Positions 19,803 through 28,401 of a DNA stretch of 64,000 nt are shown in pieces. Positions within the stretch are counted from its first letter, which is position 1. Each line of letters begins with the position of its first letter. The notes below the pieces were generated by a model. That model saw nothing but the letters and a program-made list of their open reading frames with translations. It did no database searches and was not told the origin of the DNA. Origin of the DNA: Micromonospora sp. CCTCC AA 2012012 (lineage in GTDB: Bacteria > Actinomycetota > Actinomycetes > Mycobacteriales > Micromonosporaceae); NCBI RefSeq assembly GCF_040499845.1, contig NZ_CP159342.1, positions 62,001 to 126,000 of the forward strand. Reading direction: 5' to 3'. The position numbers were made by a program, and so were the translations under genes.

Positions 19803-20972
19803 ATGCGAAACAGATACCTGGACCTGCTCCGCTTCCTGGCCATCGTGCGAGTCGTCGTCTATCACGTGACGGGCTACGCGGCGCTCACCCTGGTCTTCCC
19901 GGCCATGTCGGTGATGTTCGCGCTCGCCGGTTCGCTGATGGCCGCCTCGCTCGACCGGACCGGCCCGTCGGCGGTCGCCCGCCGGCTGCGTCGGCTGCTG
20001 CCGTCCCTCTGGGTGGCGGCGGCGGTCTTCGTGCCGGCGATGCTGCTCACCGGGCTGCCGTGGAGCACGAAGGTGCTGCTCTGGCTCTTCCCGGTCGGTG
20101 ACCCCCCGGCCAACTACTGGGGCGGGTTGGCGCTCAGCCCGATCTGGTACCTGCGGGACTACCTCTGGTTCGTGCTCGCCTCGCCGGTCGCCCTGTGGCT
20201 GTTCCGGCGCGCCCCGCTGCCCACCCTGCTCGCCCCGTACGTGCTGCTGCTGGTGATCGAGGTGGGCATCCTGCCGGACGCGCCGACCGTGCTGCGTGAG
20301 TTCGGCCTCTATTTCGGCGCCTGGCTGTTCGGTTTCGCCCACCACGACGGTCTGCTGGCCCGGCTCGCCAACCGGGTGCTGGTGCCGGTGGCGGTCGTCC
20401 TGGCCGGCGCGGGCATCGGCTGGATCGTCACCCACCCCGGCCCCCGGGGATACGACCTCAACGACATCCACCTCGGCAACGCCCTCTGGTCCGCCGCGTT
20501 CATCCTGGTGGTGATCGGCCGGGCGCCGGCCGCCGCCGCCTGGGTGGACCGCAACCGGCTCTTCGGCCGCGCGGTGACCCTGGTGAATCGGCGGGCGCTC
20601 ACCGTCTACCTGTGGCACATGCCGTTCGTCGTGCTGCTCACCCCGCTGGTCGGCCTGGTCGGCTGGTCCGTACGCGACCCGGTCGGCCTGGCGGTCCGGG
20701 TGGTGCTGGTCTTCGCCCTGGTCGGGGTGGTGACGCTGCTGGTGGGCTGGGTGGAGGACCTGGCGGCCCGCCGCCCGCCCGAGCTGCTGCCGGGCGGCCG
20801 TCGGCGCGGCCCGGTGCGGCCGCCGGTCGCGGCCCCCGCCAGCCCCGCCCCGGCCGGCGCGGCGACCCGGCTCGTCCCGGTGGGGGCGGGCGCGGCGGCC
20901 GGGCGGGCGCGGGTGCCGGCACCCCGCACCGCCGTCGACGAACCGGTGACCGTGGAGATCAACGCTGGGTGA
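19803..20972 (+). CDS. Acyltransferase family 3 membrane protein
   Basis: 389-residue protein with about ten membrane spans, of the acyltransferase-3 family. The family opening RYLDLLRFLAIVRVVVYHV includes the membrane-embedded His, and ANYWGGLALSPIWYLRDYLWFVLASPVALW is also typical. Members O-acetylate or otherwise acylate cell-surface sugars or antibiotics. The C-terminal ~60 residues are Pro/Arg/Ala-rich and cytoplasmic. Its 3' end overlaps the convergent lipoprotein gene by 14 bases. The acceptor molecule is unknown. Confidence 0.85.
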   Translation: MRNRYLDLLRFLAIVRVVVYHVTGYAALTLVFPAMSVMFALAGSLMAASLDRTGPSAVARRLRRLLPSLWVAAAVFVPAMLLTGLPWSTKVLLWLFPVGDPPANYWGGLALSPIWYLRDYLWFVLASPVALWLFRRAPLPTLLAPYVLLLVIEVGILPDAPTVLREFGLYFGAWLFGFAHHDGLLARLANRVLVPVAVVLAGAGIGWIVTHPGPRGYDLNDIHLGNALWSAAFILVVIGRAPAAAAWVDRNRLFGRAVTLVNRRALTVYLWHMPFVVLLTPLVGLVGWSVRDPVGLAVRVVLVFALVGVVTLLVGWVEDLAARRPPELLPGGRRRGPVRPPVAAPASPAPAGAATRLVPVGAGAAAGRARVPAPRTAVDEPVTVEINAG

Positions 20973-21744
20973 GGGTCACGTTCCCGCTGGCCGCGCTGGC
21001 GTCCAGGACCAGCGTCGCGGTGGGGTCGTCCGGCACGCCGAGGTCGGTGTCGCCGGAGCCGGCGTGGGCGCGGACCCGGTACCGGCCGGCCGGCACGGTC
21101 AGGTCGACGTTCCCGCTGGCGGCGTGCGCGCGGACGGACGCCGGAGCGGCCAGCTCCACGGTGACGTTGCCAGAGCTGGCCTCGGCGTCGACGGTGCCGG
21201 CGAGGCGGCGACCGGTGACGTCACCGGAGGCGGCGCGGAGGCTCGCCGTACCGGCCACGTCGGCGACCTCGATGTTGCCGGAGTCGGTCTCGGCGCGGAC
21301 GTCGCCGGTCGCCCCGGTCACGGTGAGGTTGCCGGAGTTGAGCTTCAACTCGACCGGCCCGACCCCGGAGAGCTCCACGTCGCCGGAGGCGGCCTCGCCC
21401 CGGACGGCCACCCCCGCCGGGGCGGTCACCTCGTAGGAGAGGCTGCACCGGGGACCGCAGTCGGTGTCCAGGACCAGTTCGTCGCCCTTGATCTCGTACC
21501 GGGCGGTGGGCTCGTCGCCCTGGTAGCGCACGGTGCGCTTGATCCGTACCTGGGCGGCGGTGCCGGCGGCCCGGACCACCACGTCCCCGGCGCCGGGACG
21601 GACGCTGATCCGGGTGATCTTCACCGCCTCGGTGTTGTCGAAGTCGAGCCGGCGGAACGAGAGGGTGTCACACCCGGAGAGCAGGATCAGGGTCGCCGCG
21701 GCGGCGGCCGTCCAGCGCGGAACGGGGGTCCGGTGCAGAGCCAT
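20959..21744 (-). CDS. DUF4097 beta-repeat lipoprotein
   Basis: 261-residue lipoprotein: n-region, hydrophobic stretch and lipobox LLSGC with Cys25. The mature part holds about eight repeats of 19-22 residues built on SGDVEL, SGNLTV, SGNIEV, SGDVTG, SGNVTV, SGNVDL and SGDTDL, the beta-helix pattern of DUF4097 proteins. It is anchored on the outer face of the membrane. Function unknown; such proteins often sit beside cell-envelope regulators, but none is adjacent. The start is fixed by TAGCGT 6 nt before the ATG. The 3' end overlaps the acyltransferase gene. Confidence 0.88.
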   Translation of the reverse strand: MALHRTPVPRWTAAAAATLILLSGCDTLSFRRLDFDNTEAVKITRISVRPGAGDVVVRAAGTAAQVRIKRTVRYQGDEPTARYEIKGDELVLDTDCGPRCSLSYEVTAPAGVAVRGEAASGDVELSGVGPVELKLNSGNLTVTGATGDVRAETDSGNIEVADVAGTASLRAASGDVTGRRLAGTVDAEASSGNVTVELAAPASVRAHAASGNVDLTVPAGRYRVRAHAGSGDTDLGVPDDPTATLVLDASAASGNVTLTQR

Positions 21745-21750
21745 GGCAGC

Positions 21751-21756
21751 ACGCTA
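21751..21756 (-). promoter_or_regulatory. -10 box of a leaderless transcript (DUF4097 lipoprotein)
   Basis: TAGCGT on the minus strand, 6 nt before ATG 21744. Confidence 0.5.
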
Positions 21757-21845
21757 CGACCGGACCGGGCGCCGGCACATCCGGGTCCGACCGCCGGTCC
21801 ACCCCGAACCGACCCTGAGATCGCACCCCGAGGGAGAATGACCGG

Positions 21846-22685
21846 ATGGCCGGTTACCGCCGACAGCTCTACCGCGACGACGCGGTGGTGCTGCGTGTGC
21901 AGAAGCTCGGCGAGTCCGACCGGATCATCACGCTGCTCACCCGCCGGCACGGGCGGCTGCGCGCGGTCGCCCGGGGCGTACGCCGCACCACCAGCAAGTT
22001 CGGCGCCCGGCTGGAGCCGTTCGGGCACGTGGACGTCCAGCTCGCCGGTGACCCGAAGGGCAACCACGGCAGTTCGCTGCACAGCATCAGCCAGGTCGAG
22101 GGGATCGACCTCTACGGCAAACGCTTCCTCGGCGACTATCCCCGCTACACGGCGGCCAGCGCGATCGCCGAGACCGCCGAACGGCTCACCCCGGTCGAAC
22201 GGGAGCCGTCGCTGCGGCTGTTCCAGCTCACCCTCGGCGCGCTGAAGTCGCTGTCCCGCGGCGATCACGCCACCACGCTGGTGCTCGACGCCTACCTGCT
22301 GCGCGGGATGGCCTTCGCCGGCTGGGCGCCGGCCCTGACCGCCTGCGCGGTCTGCGGCACGCCGGGGCGGCACCGGGCGTTCTCCGTACCGGCCGGGGGA
22401 GCGGTCTGCCCGGACTGCCGGCCGCCCGGCGCGGCGCACCCCGCACCGGCCACCATCGACCTGATGTCCGCGCTGACCACCGGCGACTGGGTGCTCGCCG
22501 ACGCCACCGAGGCCGGCGTACGTCGGGAGTGCAGCGGCCTGGTCGCGGCGCACCTGCAGTGGCACCTGGAGCGCGCGTTACGCTCGCTGCCGCTGGTCGA
22601 CCGGGGGGCGACCGGCGCGGTCCCGTCGCCACCGGGCGCAGGCGGACCGGGCACGGCCGGTGTGAACAGGGAGAAGACCGAGTGA
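21846..22685 (+). CDS. recO: DNA repair protein RecO
   Basis: 279-residue RecO, the recombination mediator that loads RecA with RecR on gapped DNA. The N-terminal OB fold starts [33 protein letters not shown] (in two parts) and the C-terminal part carries a four-Cys zinc knuckle CAVCG...CPDC. ATG 21846 follows GAGGGAGAATG. The stop overlaps the uppS start (GTGA), and recO-uppS is conserved in actinobacteria. Confidence 0.95.
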   Translation: MAGYRRQLYRDDAVVLRVQKLGESDRIITLLTRRHGRLRAVARGVRRTTSKFGARLEPFGHVDVQLAGDPKGNHGSSLHSISQVEGIDLYGKRFLGDYPRYTAASAIAETAERLTPVEREPSLRLFQLTLGALKSLSRGDHATTLVLDAYLLRGMAFAGWAPALTACAVCGTPGRHRAFSVPAGGAVCPDCRPPGAAHPAPATIDLMSALTTGDWVLADATEAGVRRECSGLVAAHLQWHLERALRSLPLVDRGATGAVPSPPGAGGPGTAGVNREKTE

Positions 22686-23494
22686 TCCGATCGATGAGGG
22701 CCGGCCGGCGTGAGCCGGTGCCGCCGACTGCGCACCCGTCGGGTGCCCGGCCCCCGGCGCTGCCCGCCGAGGCGCTGCCGAAGCACATCGCCGTGGTGAT
22801 GGACGGCAACGGCCGGTGGGCCAAGGAGCGCGGCCTGCCCCGCACCAAGGGTCACGAGCAGGGCGAGCAGAGCCTCTTCGACACCATCGAGGGCGCCATC
22901 GAGCTGGGCGTGCCCTACCTCTCGGCGTACGCGTTCTCCACCGAGAACTGGCGGCGCTCGCCGGACGAGGTCCGCTTCCTGATGGGCTTCAACCGGGACG
23001 TGATCCGTCGTCGCCGCGACCAGCTCGTGGAGCTGGGCGTCCGGGTGGTCTGGTCGGGGCGGGCCGGCCGGCTGTGGAAGAGCGTCATCTCCGAGCTGCA
23101 GACCGCGGAGGAGATGTCCCGGGGCAACTCGACGCTGACCCTCCAGTTCTGCGTCAACTACGGCGGCCACGCGGAGATCGCCGACGCCGCCGCCGCGATC
23201 GCCCGCGACGTGGCGGCCGGCAAGCTGCACCCGGACAAGGTCACCGAGAAGACGATCCAGAAATACCTCTACCACCCGGAGATCCCCGAGGTGGACCTCT
23301 TCCTGCGCCCCTCCGGGGAGCAGCGCACCTCCAACTTCCTGCTCTGGCAGAGCGCGTACGCCGAGCTGGTCTTCCTGGACACCCTCTGGCCGGACTTCGA
23401 CCGCCGCCACCTGTGGTACGCGTGCGAGCTCTACGCCCAGCGGGACCGCCGCTTCGGTGGCGCGCTGCCGAATCCGGTCGCCCCCGTGCTGTAG
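22682..23494 (+). CDS. uppS: Isoprenyl transferase (cis-prenyltransferase, UppS family)
   Basis: 270-residue cis-prenyl diphosphate synthase that makes a polyprenyl diphosphate, the lipid carrier precursor for cell wall synthesis. Catalytic Asp lies in [45 protein letters not shown] and DTLWPDF are the other conserved blocks. GTG 22682 overlaps the recO stop; ATG 22694 is a possible alternative. The ~30 N-terminal residues before PKHIAVV are low-complexity. Confidence 0.95.
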   Translation: MIRSMRAGRREPVPPTAHPSGARPPALPAEALPKHIAVVMDGNGRWAKERGLPRTKGHEQGEQSLFDTIEGAIELGVPYLSAYAFSTENWRRSPDEVRFLMGFNRDVIRRRRDQLVELGVRVVWSGRAGRLWKSVISELQTAEEMSRGNSTLTLQFCVNYGGHAEIADAAAAIARDVAAGKLHPDKVTEKTIQKYLYHPEIPEVDLFLRPSGEQRTSNFLLWQSAYAELVFLDTLWPDFDRRHLWYACELYAQRDRRFGGALPNPVAPVL

Positions 23495-23564
23495 AGGTCA
23501 CGCTTACCGACGCGGTGAGCGGGGTACCGATACGACCAGCAGCCAACAGCGGAGGTGAACCCAC

Positions 23565-23753
23565 ATGATTCAGAAGCGGATTGCCCAGTGGGCGGTCATG
23601 GCGGTCGCAGTGCCGCTGGCCGCGGCCGGTGCTCGCCGGCTCAGCACGACCCTCGAGGCCCGGCGCGGTCCGTCCGGGGTGAGCCGACTGCTCACCAAGG
23701 GCGCCGACATGCTCCGGCCGCAGAAGGCGAAGCGCAAGCGTCGCTTCTTCTGA
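23565..23753 (+). CDS. Small basic protein of unknown function
   Basis: 62-residue protein with one hydrophobic segment (WAVMAVAVPLAAAGA, 9-23) and a strongly basic C-terminus ending KAKRKRRFF. The ribosome-binding site GGAGGTG 8 nt before the ATG is excellent, and a hairpin follows the stop, so it is very likely a real gene. It may be a membrane-associated small protein. No family recognised. It follows uppS by 70 bp. Confidence 0.75.
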   Translation: MIQKRIAQWAVMAVAVPLAAAGARRLSTTLEARRGPSGVSRLLTKGADMLRPQKAKRKRRFF

Positions 23754-23762
23754 CCGACTCCC

Positions 23763-23798
23763 GTCAGCGCCGTCACCCTCCCGGGTGGCGGCGCTGAC
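23763..23798 (+). terminator. Hairpin terminator after the 62-residue gene
   Basis: GTCAGCGCCGTCACC (23763-23777) pairs with GGTGGCGGCGCTGAC (23784-23798) with one mismatch and a 6-nt loop. Confidence 0.6.
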
Positions 23799-23898
23799 GC
23801 GTGTCGCGCTGCGGCTTTCCGGCCGGGCGCCGGGCCGGCCGCGCGTAGGATCGGCGCAGGGCGCGCCGCCCGGACGCGCCCGCCACGGGGGTGGGCAG

Positions 23899-24120
23899 AT
23901 GCGGGATCTCCGGTTCAAAATGATCATGGCGCTGAACGCGGCCGACCTGGGCAGTCCGCTCTGCGAGCAGGTCGCCGAGATCTGCGCCGAGATCGCCGAG
24001 CAGCACTGCGCCGAGTTCGGGCACACCCCGACCGCCCGCTCCGGCGAGATCGCCGAGCTGGCCACCGGCGAGACGGCGCTGAGCTGGGCACCCACCGAGA
24101 CCGGGCAGCGTGCCTGGTGA
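23899..24120 (+). CDS. Small protein of unknown function upstream of pirin
   Basis: 73-residue acidic protein, mainly helical: ALNAADLGSPLCEQVAEICAEIAEQHCAEFGHTP with three Cys and several Glu. ATG 23899 follows GGGGGTGGGCAG. Its stop overlaps the GTG of the pirin gene by four bases, so the two are co-translated. No family recognised. The coupling suggests a role linked to the pirin-like protein. Confidence 0.65.
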   Translation: MRDLRFKMIMALNAADLGSPLCEQVAEICAEIAEQHCAEFGHTPTARSGEIAELATGETALSWAPTETGQRAW

Positions 24121-24884
24121 CCGCGCTGGCACCCACGCCGGCCGTGGACGTCCGCCGGGCCGCCGACCGGTTCGCCACCCGGCTGTCCTGGCTGGACTCG
24201 AAGCACTCGTTCTCGTTCTCCCGGCACTACGACCCGGCCAACACCCACCACGGCCTGCTGCTGGTCAACAACGACGACGTGGTGCACCCGGGCACCGGCT
24301 TCGAGACGCACCCGCACGAGGACATGGAGATCGTCACCTGGGTGCTGCGCGGCTCGCTGGTGCACCAGGACTCCACCGGCCACTCCGGGGTCATCTATCC
24401 CGGCCTGGCCCAGCGGATGAGCGCCGGCACCGGCATCCTGCACTCGGAGAAGAACGACTCCTGGCGGCTCGACGACAGCGCGCCGCACAGCGAGCCGGTG
24501 CACTTCGTGCAGATGTGGGTGCTGCCGGACACCGAGGGCGTCGGCCCCGGCTACGAGCAGCTCGAGATCGGCGACGAGCTGCTGCGCGGCGGCCTGGTCC
24601 CGGTGGCGTCCGGCATGGACCGGTACGCCGACGCGTCCGCCATCCGGATCCGTAACCGCTATGCCACCCTGCACGCCGCCCGGCTCGCCCCCGGCGACGA
24701 GGTGCACCTGCCGGACGCCCCGTTCCTGCACCTCTACGTGCCGAGCGGGGCGGTGACCCTGGAGGGCGCCGGCCGGCTCGGCGAGGGCGACGCCGCCCGG
24801 ATCACCATGGCCGGCGGGCAGCGGGTGGCCGCCGCCGAGCCGGCGGAGATCCTGGTCTGGGAGATGCACGCCACCCTCGGCTGA
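24117..24884 (+). CDS. Pirin family protein
   Basis: 255-residue bicupin of the pirin/YhaK group. The N-terminal cupin has GFETHPHEDMEIVTWVLRG, where two His and a Glu bind the metal, and GTGILHSEKN. The second cupin (RLAPGDEVHLPDAPFLHLYVPSGAV) lacks the His set. Some relatives have quercetinase activity; the physiological role is unclear. The GTG start overlaps the small upstream gene. gnd is convergent 3 bp downstream. Confidence 0.9.
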   Translation: MTALAPTPAVDVRRAADRFATRLSWLDSKHSFSFSRHYDPANTHHGLLLVNNDDVVHPGTGFETHPHEDMEIVTWVLRGSLVHQDSTGHSGVIYPGLAQRMSAGTGILHSEKNDSWRLDDSAPHSEPVHFVQMWVLPDTEGVGPGYEQLEIGDELLRGGLVPVASGMDRYADASAIRIRNRYATLHAARLAPGDEVHLPDAPFLHLYVPSGAVTLEGAGRLGEGDAARITMAGGQRVAAAEPAEILVWEMHATLG

Positions 24885-24887
24885 GCC

Positions 24888-26330
24888 TCACGCCTGCACT
24901 TCGGCCCGGTCACCGGCCCAGACGGTGTGGAACGAGCCGTCCCGGTCCACCCGGCGGTAGGTGTGCGCGCCGAAGTTGTCCCGCAGCCCCTGGATCAGCG
25001 CGGCCGGCAGCCGCTGGGCGCGCAGCCCGTCGAAGTAGGCCAGCGACGACGAGAACGCCGGGGTCGGCACGCCCGCCCGGGCCGCGTCGGCCACCACCCG
25101 CCGCCACCCCGGCACCCCCGCGCCGACCCGGTCGGCGAACCACGGGGCCACCAGCAGCGTCGCCAGCTCCGGCTCCGCGTCGTACGCCTCGCGGATGCGG
25201 TCCAGGAAGCGGGCCCGGATGATGCAGCCGCCCCGCCAGATGGTGGCGGTGCCGCCGAGGTCGATGTCCCAGTCGTACTCCCGGCTGCCGGCGCGGATGT
25301 GGTCGAAGCCCTGCGCGTACGCGACGATCTTGCTGGCCAGCAGCGCGCGCCGGACGTCCTCGACGAACGTCTCCCGGTCGTCCACCTGCCACTTCTCACC
25401 GGCGTCCGGGAAGGCCCGCCGGGCGGCTTCGCGCTGGTCGGCGTGGCCCGACAGTGACCGGGCGAAGGTCGCCTCGGCGATGCCGGTGATCGGGATGCCC
25501 AGGTCGAGGGCGCTCTGCACGGTCCAGCGGCCGGTGCCCTTCTGCTCGGCCTGGTCGAGCACCACGTCGACGAAGGGCCGGCCGGTCGCGGCGTCGGTGT
25601 GCGCCAGCACGTCGGCGGTGATCTCGATCAGGAACGACTCCAGCTCGCCGCCGTTCCACTCCCGGAAGATCTCCGCGATCTCCGCCGGGCTGGCCGACAG
25701 CCCGGCCCGCAGCAGGTCGTACGCCTCGGCGATGAGCTGCATGTCGGCGTACTCGATGCCGTTGTGCACCATCTTTACGAAGTGGCCGGCCCCGTCCGGG
25801 CCGATGTGCCGGCAGCACGGGGTGCCGTCGACCTGTGCGGCGATCTTCTCGAAGATCGGCCCCAGCTTCCGGTACGACTCGGCGGAGCCGCCCGGCATGA
25901 TGCTCGGGCCGCGCAGCGCCCCCTCCTCGCCGCCGGAGACGCCGGTGCCGACGAAGTGCAGCCCGTGCCCGCGCAGCGCCTCCTCCCGGCGGCGGGTGTC
26001 GGCGAAGTGCGCGTTGCCGCAGTCGACGACGATGTCCCCCTCCTCCAGCAGCGGGACCAGCTCGTCGATCACCGCGTCGGTGGGGGCGCCGGCCTTGACC
26101 ATGACGATCACGGCGCGGGGCCGCTCCAGCGAGCCGACGAAGTCCGCCAGGGACTCCGCGGGCACGAAGGTGCCCTCGTCGCCGTGTTCGGCGACCAGGC
26201 TGCGGGTGCGTTCGGGCGAACGGTTGTGCACCGCCACGGTGAAGCCGTTGCGGGCCAGGTTCCGGGCCAGGTTGCGGCCCATCACCGCCAGCCCGGTCAC
26301 GCCGATCTGCGCGCTCGCCCGCTCTGCCAT
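24888..26330 (-). CDS. gnd: 6-phosphogluconate dehydrogenase, decarboxylating
   Basis: 480-residue long-form 6PGDH of the oxidative pentose phosphate pathway, which converts 6-phosphogluconate and NADP+ to ribulose 5-phosphate, CO2 and NADPH. Visible are the cofactor motif VTGLAVMGRNLARN, the substrate loops GVSGGEEGALRGPSIMPGG and VHNGIEYADMQLIAEAY, and the C-terminal tail. ATG 26330 has AGAGGTG upstream; a GTG 12 bases earlier sits inside that ribosome-binding site and is rejected. Stands alone, convergent with pirin. Confidence 0.95.
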   Translation of the reverse strand: MAERASAQIGVTGLAVMGRNLARNLARNGFTVAVHNRSPERTRSLVAEHGDEGTFVPAESLADFVGSLERPRAVIVMVKAGAPTDAVIDELVPLLEEGDIVVDCGNAHFADTRRREEALRGHGLHFVGTGVSGGEEGALRGPSIMPGGSAESYRKLGPIFEKIAAQVDGTPCCRHIGPDGAGHFVKMVHNGIEYADMQLIAEAYDLLRAGLSASPAEIAEIFREWNGGELESFLIEITADVLAHTDAATGRPFVDVVLDQAEQKGTGRWTVQSALDLGIPITGIAEATFARSLSGHADQREAARRAFPDAGEKWQVDDRETFVEDVRRALLASKIVAYAQGFDHIRAGSREYDWDIDLGGTATIWRGGCIIRARFLDRIREAYDAEPELATLLVAPWFADRVGAGVPGWRRVVADAARAGVPTPAFSSSLAYFDGLRAQRLPAALIQGLRDNFGAHTYRRVDRDGSFHTVWAGDRAEVQA

Positions 26331-26465
26331 CCGTACCGCCACCTCTCGTCGGACTGCCGTGCTGCGACCGTATCGCGGTCGGCGGCGGCCCGGGCCGGGT
26401 CGTCGACGGTCGGTGCGGGCGCGGTGGCGCTCGGTCGACGGCCCTCGCCCGTCGGCCGTCGGTGG

Positions 26466-26762
26466 TCAGCCCTCGGCGAGGCGGGCCTCGACGTGGGCGA
26501 CCTTGGCGGTCAGCGCGTCGGTGACGCCCGGGCGGAGGTCCGCCTTCAACACCAGACTGACCCGGGGCGCCTCGGCGGCGACCACGTCGACCGCCCGCTT
26601 CACCACCGCCATCACCTCGTCCCACTCGCCCTCCACGGTGGTGAACATGGCGTCGGTACGGTTCGGCAGCCCGGACTCGCGGACCACCCGGACGGCGTCG
26701 GCGACCAGGTCGCCCACGGACTCACCCACGCCGAGCGGGGTGATCGAGAATGCGATCAGCAT
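26466..26762 (-). CDS. Thiamine-binding protein, MTH1187/YkoF family
   Basis: 98-residue protein of the MTH1187 family (one half of the duplicated YkoF fold): [32 protein letters not shown] and [23 protein letters not shown], split by a conserved loop. YkoF of Bacillus subtilis binds thiamine and is encoded with the YkoEDC uptake system. Homologues of all three Yko components are encoded at 27424-30501 on the same strand. The TPP riboswitch is far upstream, and a plus-strand gene intervenes, so this gene probably has its own promoter. Confidence 0.85.
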   Translation of the reverse strand: MLIAFSITPLGVGESVGDLVADAVRVVRESGLPNRTDAMFTTVEGEWDEVMAVVKRAVDVVAAEAPRVSLVLKADLRPGVTDALTAKVAHVEARLAEG

Positions 26763-27094
26763 GCCGCCGATCGTGCCAGTAATTCGGGTGCGGGTCGGCC
26801 CGGCGGTCGGTTAGCGTGCCGGTATGCGTAACTGACGCCCCATCGTCGAGCCTGCTCCGCCGCCGTCCGGCCGCCGAGCTGTCCGCTCCCGGGCGTCCGC
26901 CTCCTCCACCGCCACGGTTCGTGGCCCTCGTCGTGGTGGGACCCGTCGCCCGGACGGACCCGTTTCCCGTGCTCGTCCGGCCGGACCCTGTCGTCGCGGT
27001 CGGAACCCAGTGACCGGCCCCGTGGGCCGGTCCCGCACCGCCGACTCCGCCCGTCCGGCGCGACGGACGGTCGTCGGTGAGAAGGAGGTAGTGG
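26763..27094. other. 332-bp divergent intergenic region
   Basis: Lies between the divergent starts of the thiamine-binding protein and the 78-residue small protein. It holds a short hairpin ACCGGCCC/GGGCCGGT near 27011-27029, and a strong ribosome-binding site GAGAAGGAGG just before 27095. A plus-strand open frame 26816-27013 rich in Pro has no ribosome-binding site and I do not accept it. Confidence 0.5.
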
Positions 27095-27331
27095 ATGCCC
27101 GCCAAGCGCAGTCCGAAGAAGTCCCGTAAGCCGTCCGGGGAGCCGTCCCTGGTGGACCTGACCCCACCCGATCTCGACACGATCGCGGTGGCCCCGGCGG
27201 CACCGGTCGCCCTGCCGGCGGAGTCGCCGGCCCCACCGAAGGCCGGCCCGCCGCCCGGTCGGGACGCCCGGTTCGCCGGCCGCTCCCAGCAGGCGGGCCA
27301 GGCCCGCCGGTACGCCTTCCGCCGCAGCTGA
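27095..27331 (+). CDS. Small basic/Pro-rich protein of unknown function
   Basis: 78-residue protein with a Lys/Arg/Ser-rich head (MPAKRSPKKSRKPSG), an acidic-Pro middle and a Gly/Arg-rich tail (DARFAGRSQQAGQARRYAFRRS). The ribosome-binding site GAAGGAGGTAG 4-6 nt before the ATG is one of the best in the window, and a terminator hairpin follows, so expression is likely. It looks disordered and nucleic-acid-binding in character. No family recognised. Confidence 0.7.
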   Translation: MPAKRSPKKSRKPSGEPSLVDLTPPDLDTIAVAPAAPVALPAESPAPPKAGPPPGRDARFAGRSQQAGQARRYAFRRS

Positions 27332-27334
27332 CCC

Positions 27335-27380
27335 GGCCCGGGTGGTTGTCGTCGCCCCGCCGACGGCAACCACCCCGGCC
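27335..27380. terminator. Bidirectional hairpin between convergent genes
   Basis: CCGGGTGGTTGTCGTCG (27338-27354) pairs with the arm at 27361-27378 (CGACGGCAACCACC) with one or two mismatches and a short loop. It serves the small gene (+) and ecfT (-). Confidence 0.6.
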
Positions 27381-27423
27381 AGGCCCCGTGGCGGCGACGT
27401 GGAGTCGACCGGGGACCGGTCGG

Positions 27424-28224
27424 TCAGCCGGTCAGCGGGCGGAAGGTGCCCAGCAGGACGCTGACCGTGAGCGCCGCGCCGGCCAGCGCCGCCGCCCCGG
27501 CGATCAGCAGGGCGTCGGCCCGGGTGAAGTCCTGCCGCCGGGCGACCGTACGCGGGGTGCCGGCGTCGAACCCGCGGGCGTCCATCGCCACGGCCAGCCG
27601 GGTACCCCGCCGGATCGCCCCCACCAGCAGCGCGAACGCCGTCGAGGCGAACAGCCGTAGCTTCGACAGCGGGTTCCGGCCGGCGTCCACGCCCCGGGCC
27701 CGGCGGGCCATGCTGATCATCTGCCATTCCTGCTCCAGCAACGGCACCAGCCGGAACGCGGCCAGCGCGCCGATGGCGAACCGGGCCGGTGCCTTCGCGT
27801 TCTGCACCAGCGCGTCGGCCAGGTCGGTCGGGTCGGTGGTGGCGAAGACGATGATCCCGGGCAGCGCCACGGCGAGCAGCCGGAGCACCAGGCCGAGGGC
27901 GGTGAGCAGCACCCCCGAGGTGACCACCAGCGGCCCGACGTCCAGCAGCACCGGGCCGGACCGGTCGGCGGCGAAGAGCACCAGGGTGACCAGGATGCCG
28001 CCGGCGCTGGCCAGCAGCGGCCACGCCCGTCGGGCGAGCACCCGGTAGCGGATGCCGAAGAGCGGCAGCACGGCCAGCTCGACGGCCAGCGCCAGCGCGG
28101 GGGCCACCGGGTCCAGGGTGGCGATCAGGGTGAACGAGAAGACCAGCGCGGCCGCCAGCTTCGCCACCGGGTTGCGCCGGGCCAGCGGCGCCCCGGGCGC
28201 GGCCACCGACCCCACGTCGATCAC
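27424..28224 (-). CDS. ECF transporter transmembrane subunit EcfT (YkoC-like)
   Basis: 266-residue energy-coupling membrane subunit. It has about five to six spans, with the cytoplasmic coupling helices that grip the ATPases carrying MARRARGVDAGRN (residue ~160) and AMDARGFDAGTPR (residue ~210), both Ala-Arg-Gly type motifs. It couples ATP hydrolysis to vitamin release from the S component. GTG 28224 overlaps the stop of the last of three tiny ORFs (GTGA). Because YkoE is in the operon and a TPP riboswitch leads it, the substrate should be thiamine or its HMP part. Confidence 0.9.
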   Translation of the reverse strand: MIDVGSVAAPGAPLARRNPVAKLAAALVFSFTLIATLDPVAPALALAVELAVLPLFGIRYRVLARRAWPLLASAGGILVTLVLFAADRSGPVLLDVGPLVVTSGVLLTALGLVLRLLAVALPGIIVFATTDPTDLADALVQNAKAPARFAIGALAAFRLVPLLEQEWQMISMARRARGVDAGRNPLSKLRLFASTAFALLVGAIRRGTRLAVAMDARGFDAGTPRTVARRQDFTRADALLIAGAAALAGAALTVSVLLGTFRPLTG

Positions 28225-28283
28225 GACCGCTCCCGGGTGACGGTGCGGTCGGGGTTGGTGCGGGGTGCGGCGGTGGTCGTCAT
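28221..28283 (-). CDS. Micro-ORF 3 of the coupled chain
   Basis: 20 residues, starting MTTTAAP and ending TVTRERS. The ATG overlaps the stop of micro-ORF 2 (ATGA) and the stop overlaps the EcfT GTG (GTGA). It is probably the ancestral junction copy from which the repeats grew. Translation is plausible only as a relay to ecfT; no function for the peptide is claimed. Confidence 0.35.
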   Translation of the reverse strand: MTTTAAPRTNPDRTVTRERS

Positions 28284-28342
28284 CGGTGTTCCAGGGTGAC
28301 GGTGCGGTCGGGGTTGGTTCGGGGTGCGGCGGTGGTCGTCAT
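28280..28342 (-). CDS. Micro-ORF 2 of the coupled chain
   Basis: 20 residues, starting MTTTAAPR and ending TVTLEHR, the same ending as the double ATPase protein. ATGA overlaps at both ends join it to micro-ORFs 1 and 3. Confidence 0.3.
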   Translation of the reverse strand: MTTTAAPRTNPDRTVTLEHR

Positions 28343-28401
28343 CGGTGTTCCAGGGTGACGGTGCGGTCGGGGTTGGTGCCGGGTGCGGCGGTGGTCGTCA
28401 T
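28339..28401 (-). CDS. Micro-ORF 1 of the coupled chain
   Basis: 20 residues, starting MTTTAAPG and ending TVTLEHR. The ATG overlaps the stop of the ATPase gene (ATGA at 28398-28401) and its stop overlaps micro-ORF 2. Confidence 0.3.
   Translation of the reverse strand: MTTTAAPGTNPDRTVTLEHR

Noticed and set aside
26816..27013. 65-codon Pro-rich open frame on the plus strand
   Set aside because: No ribosome-binding site or -10 box and unusual composition; treated as intergenic.
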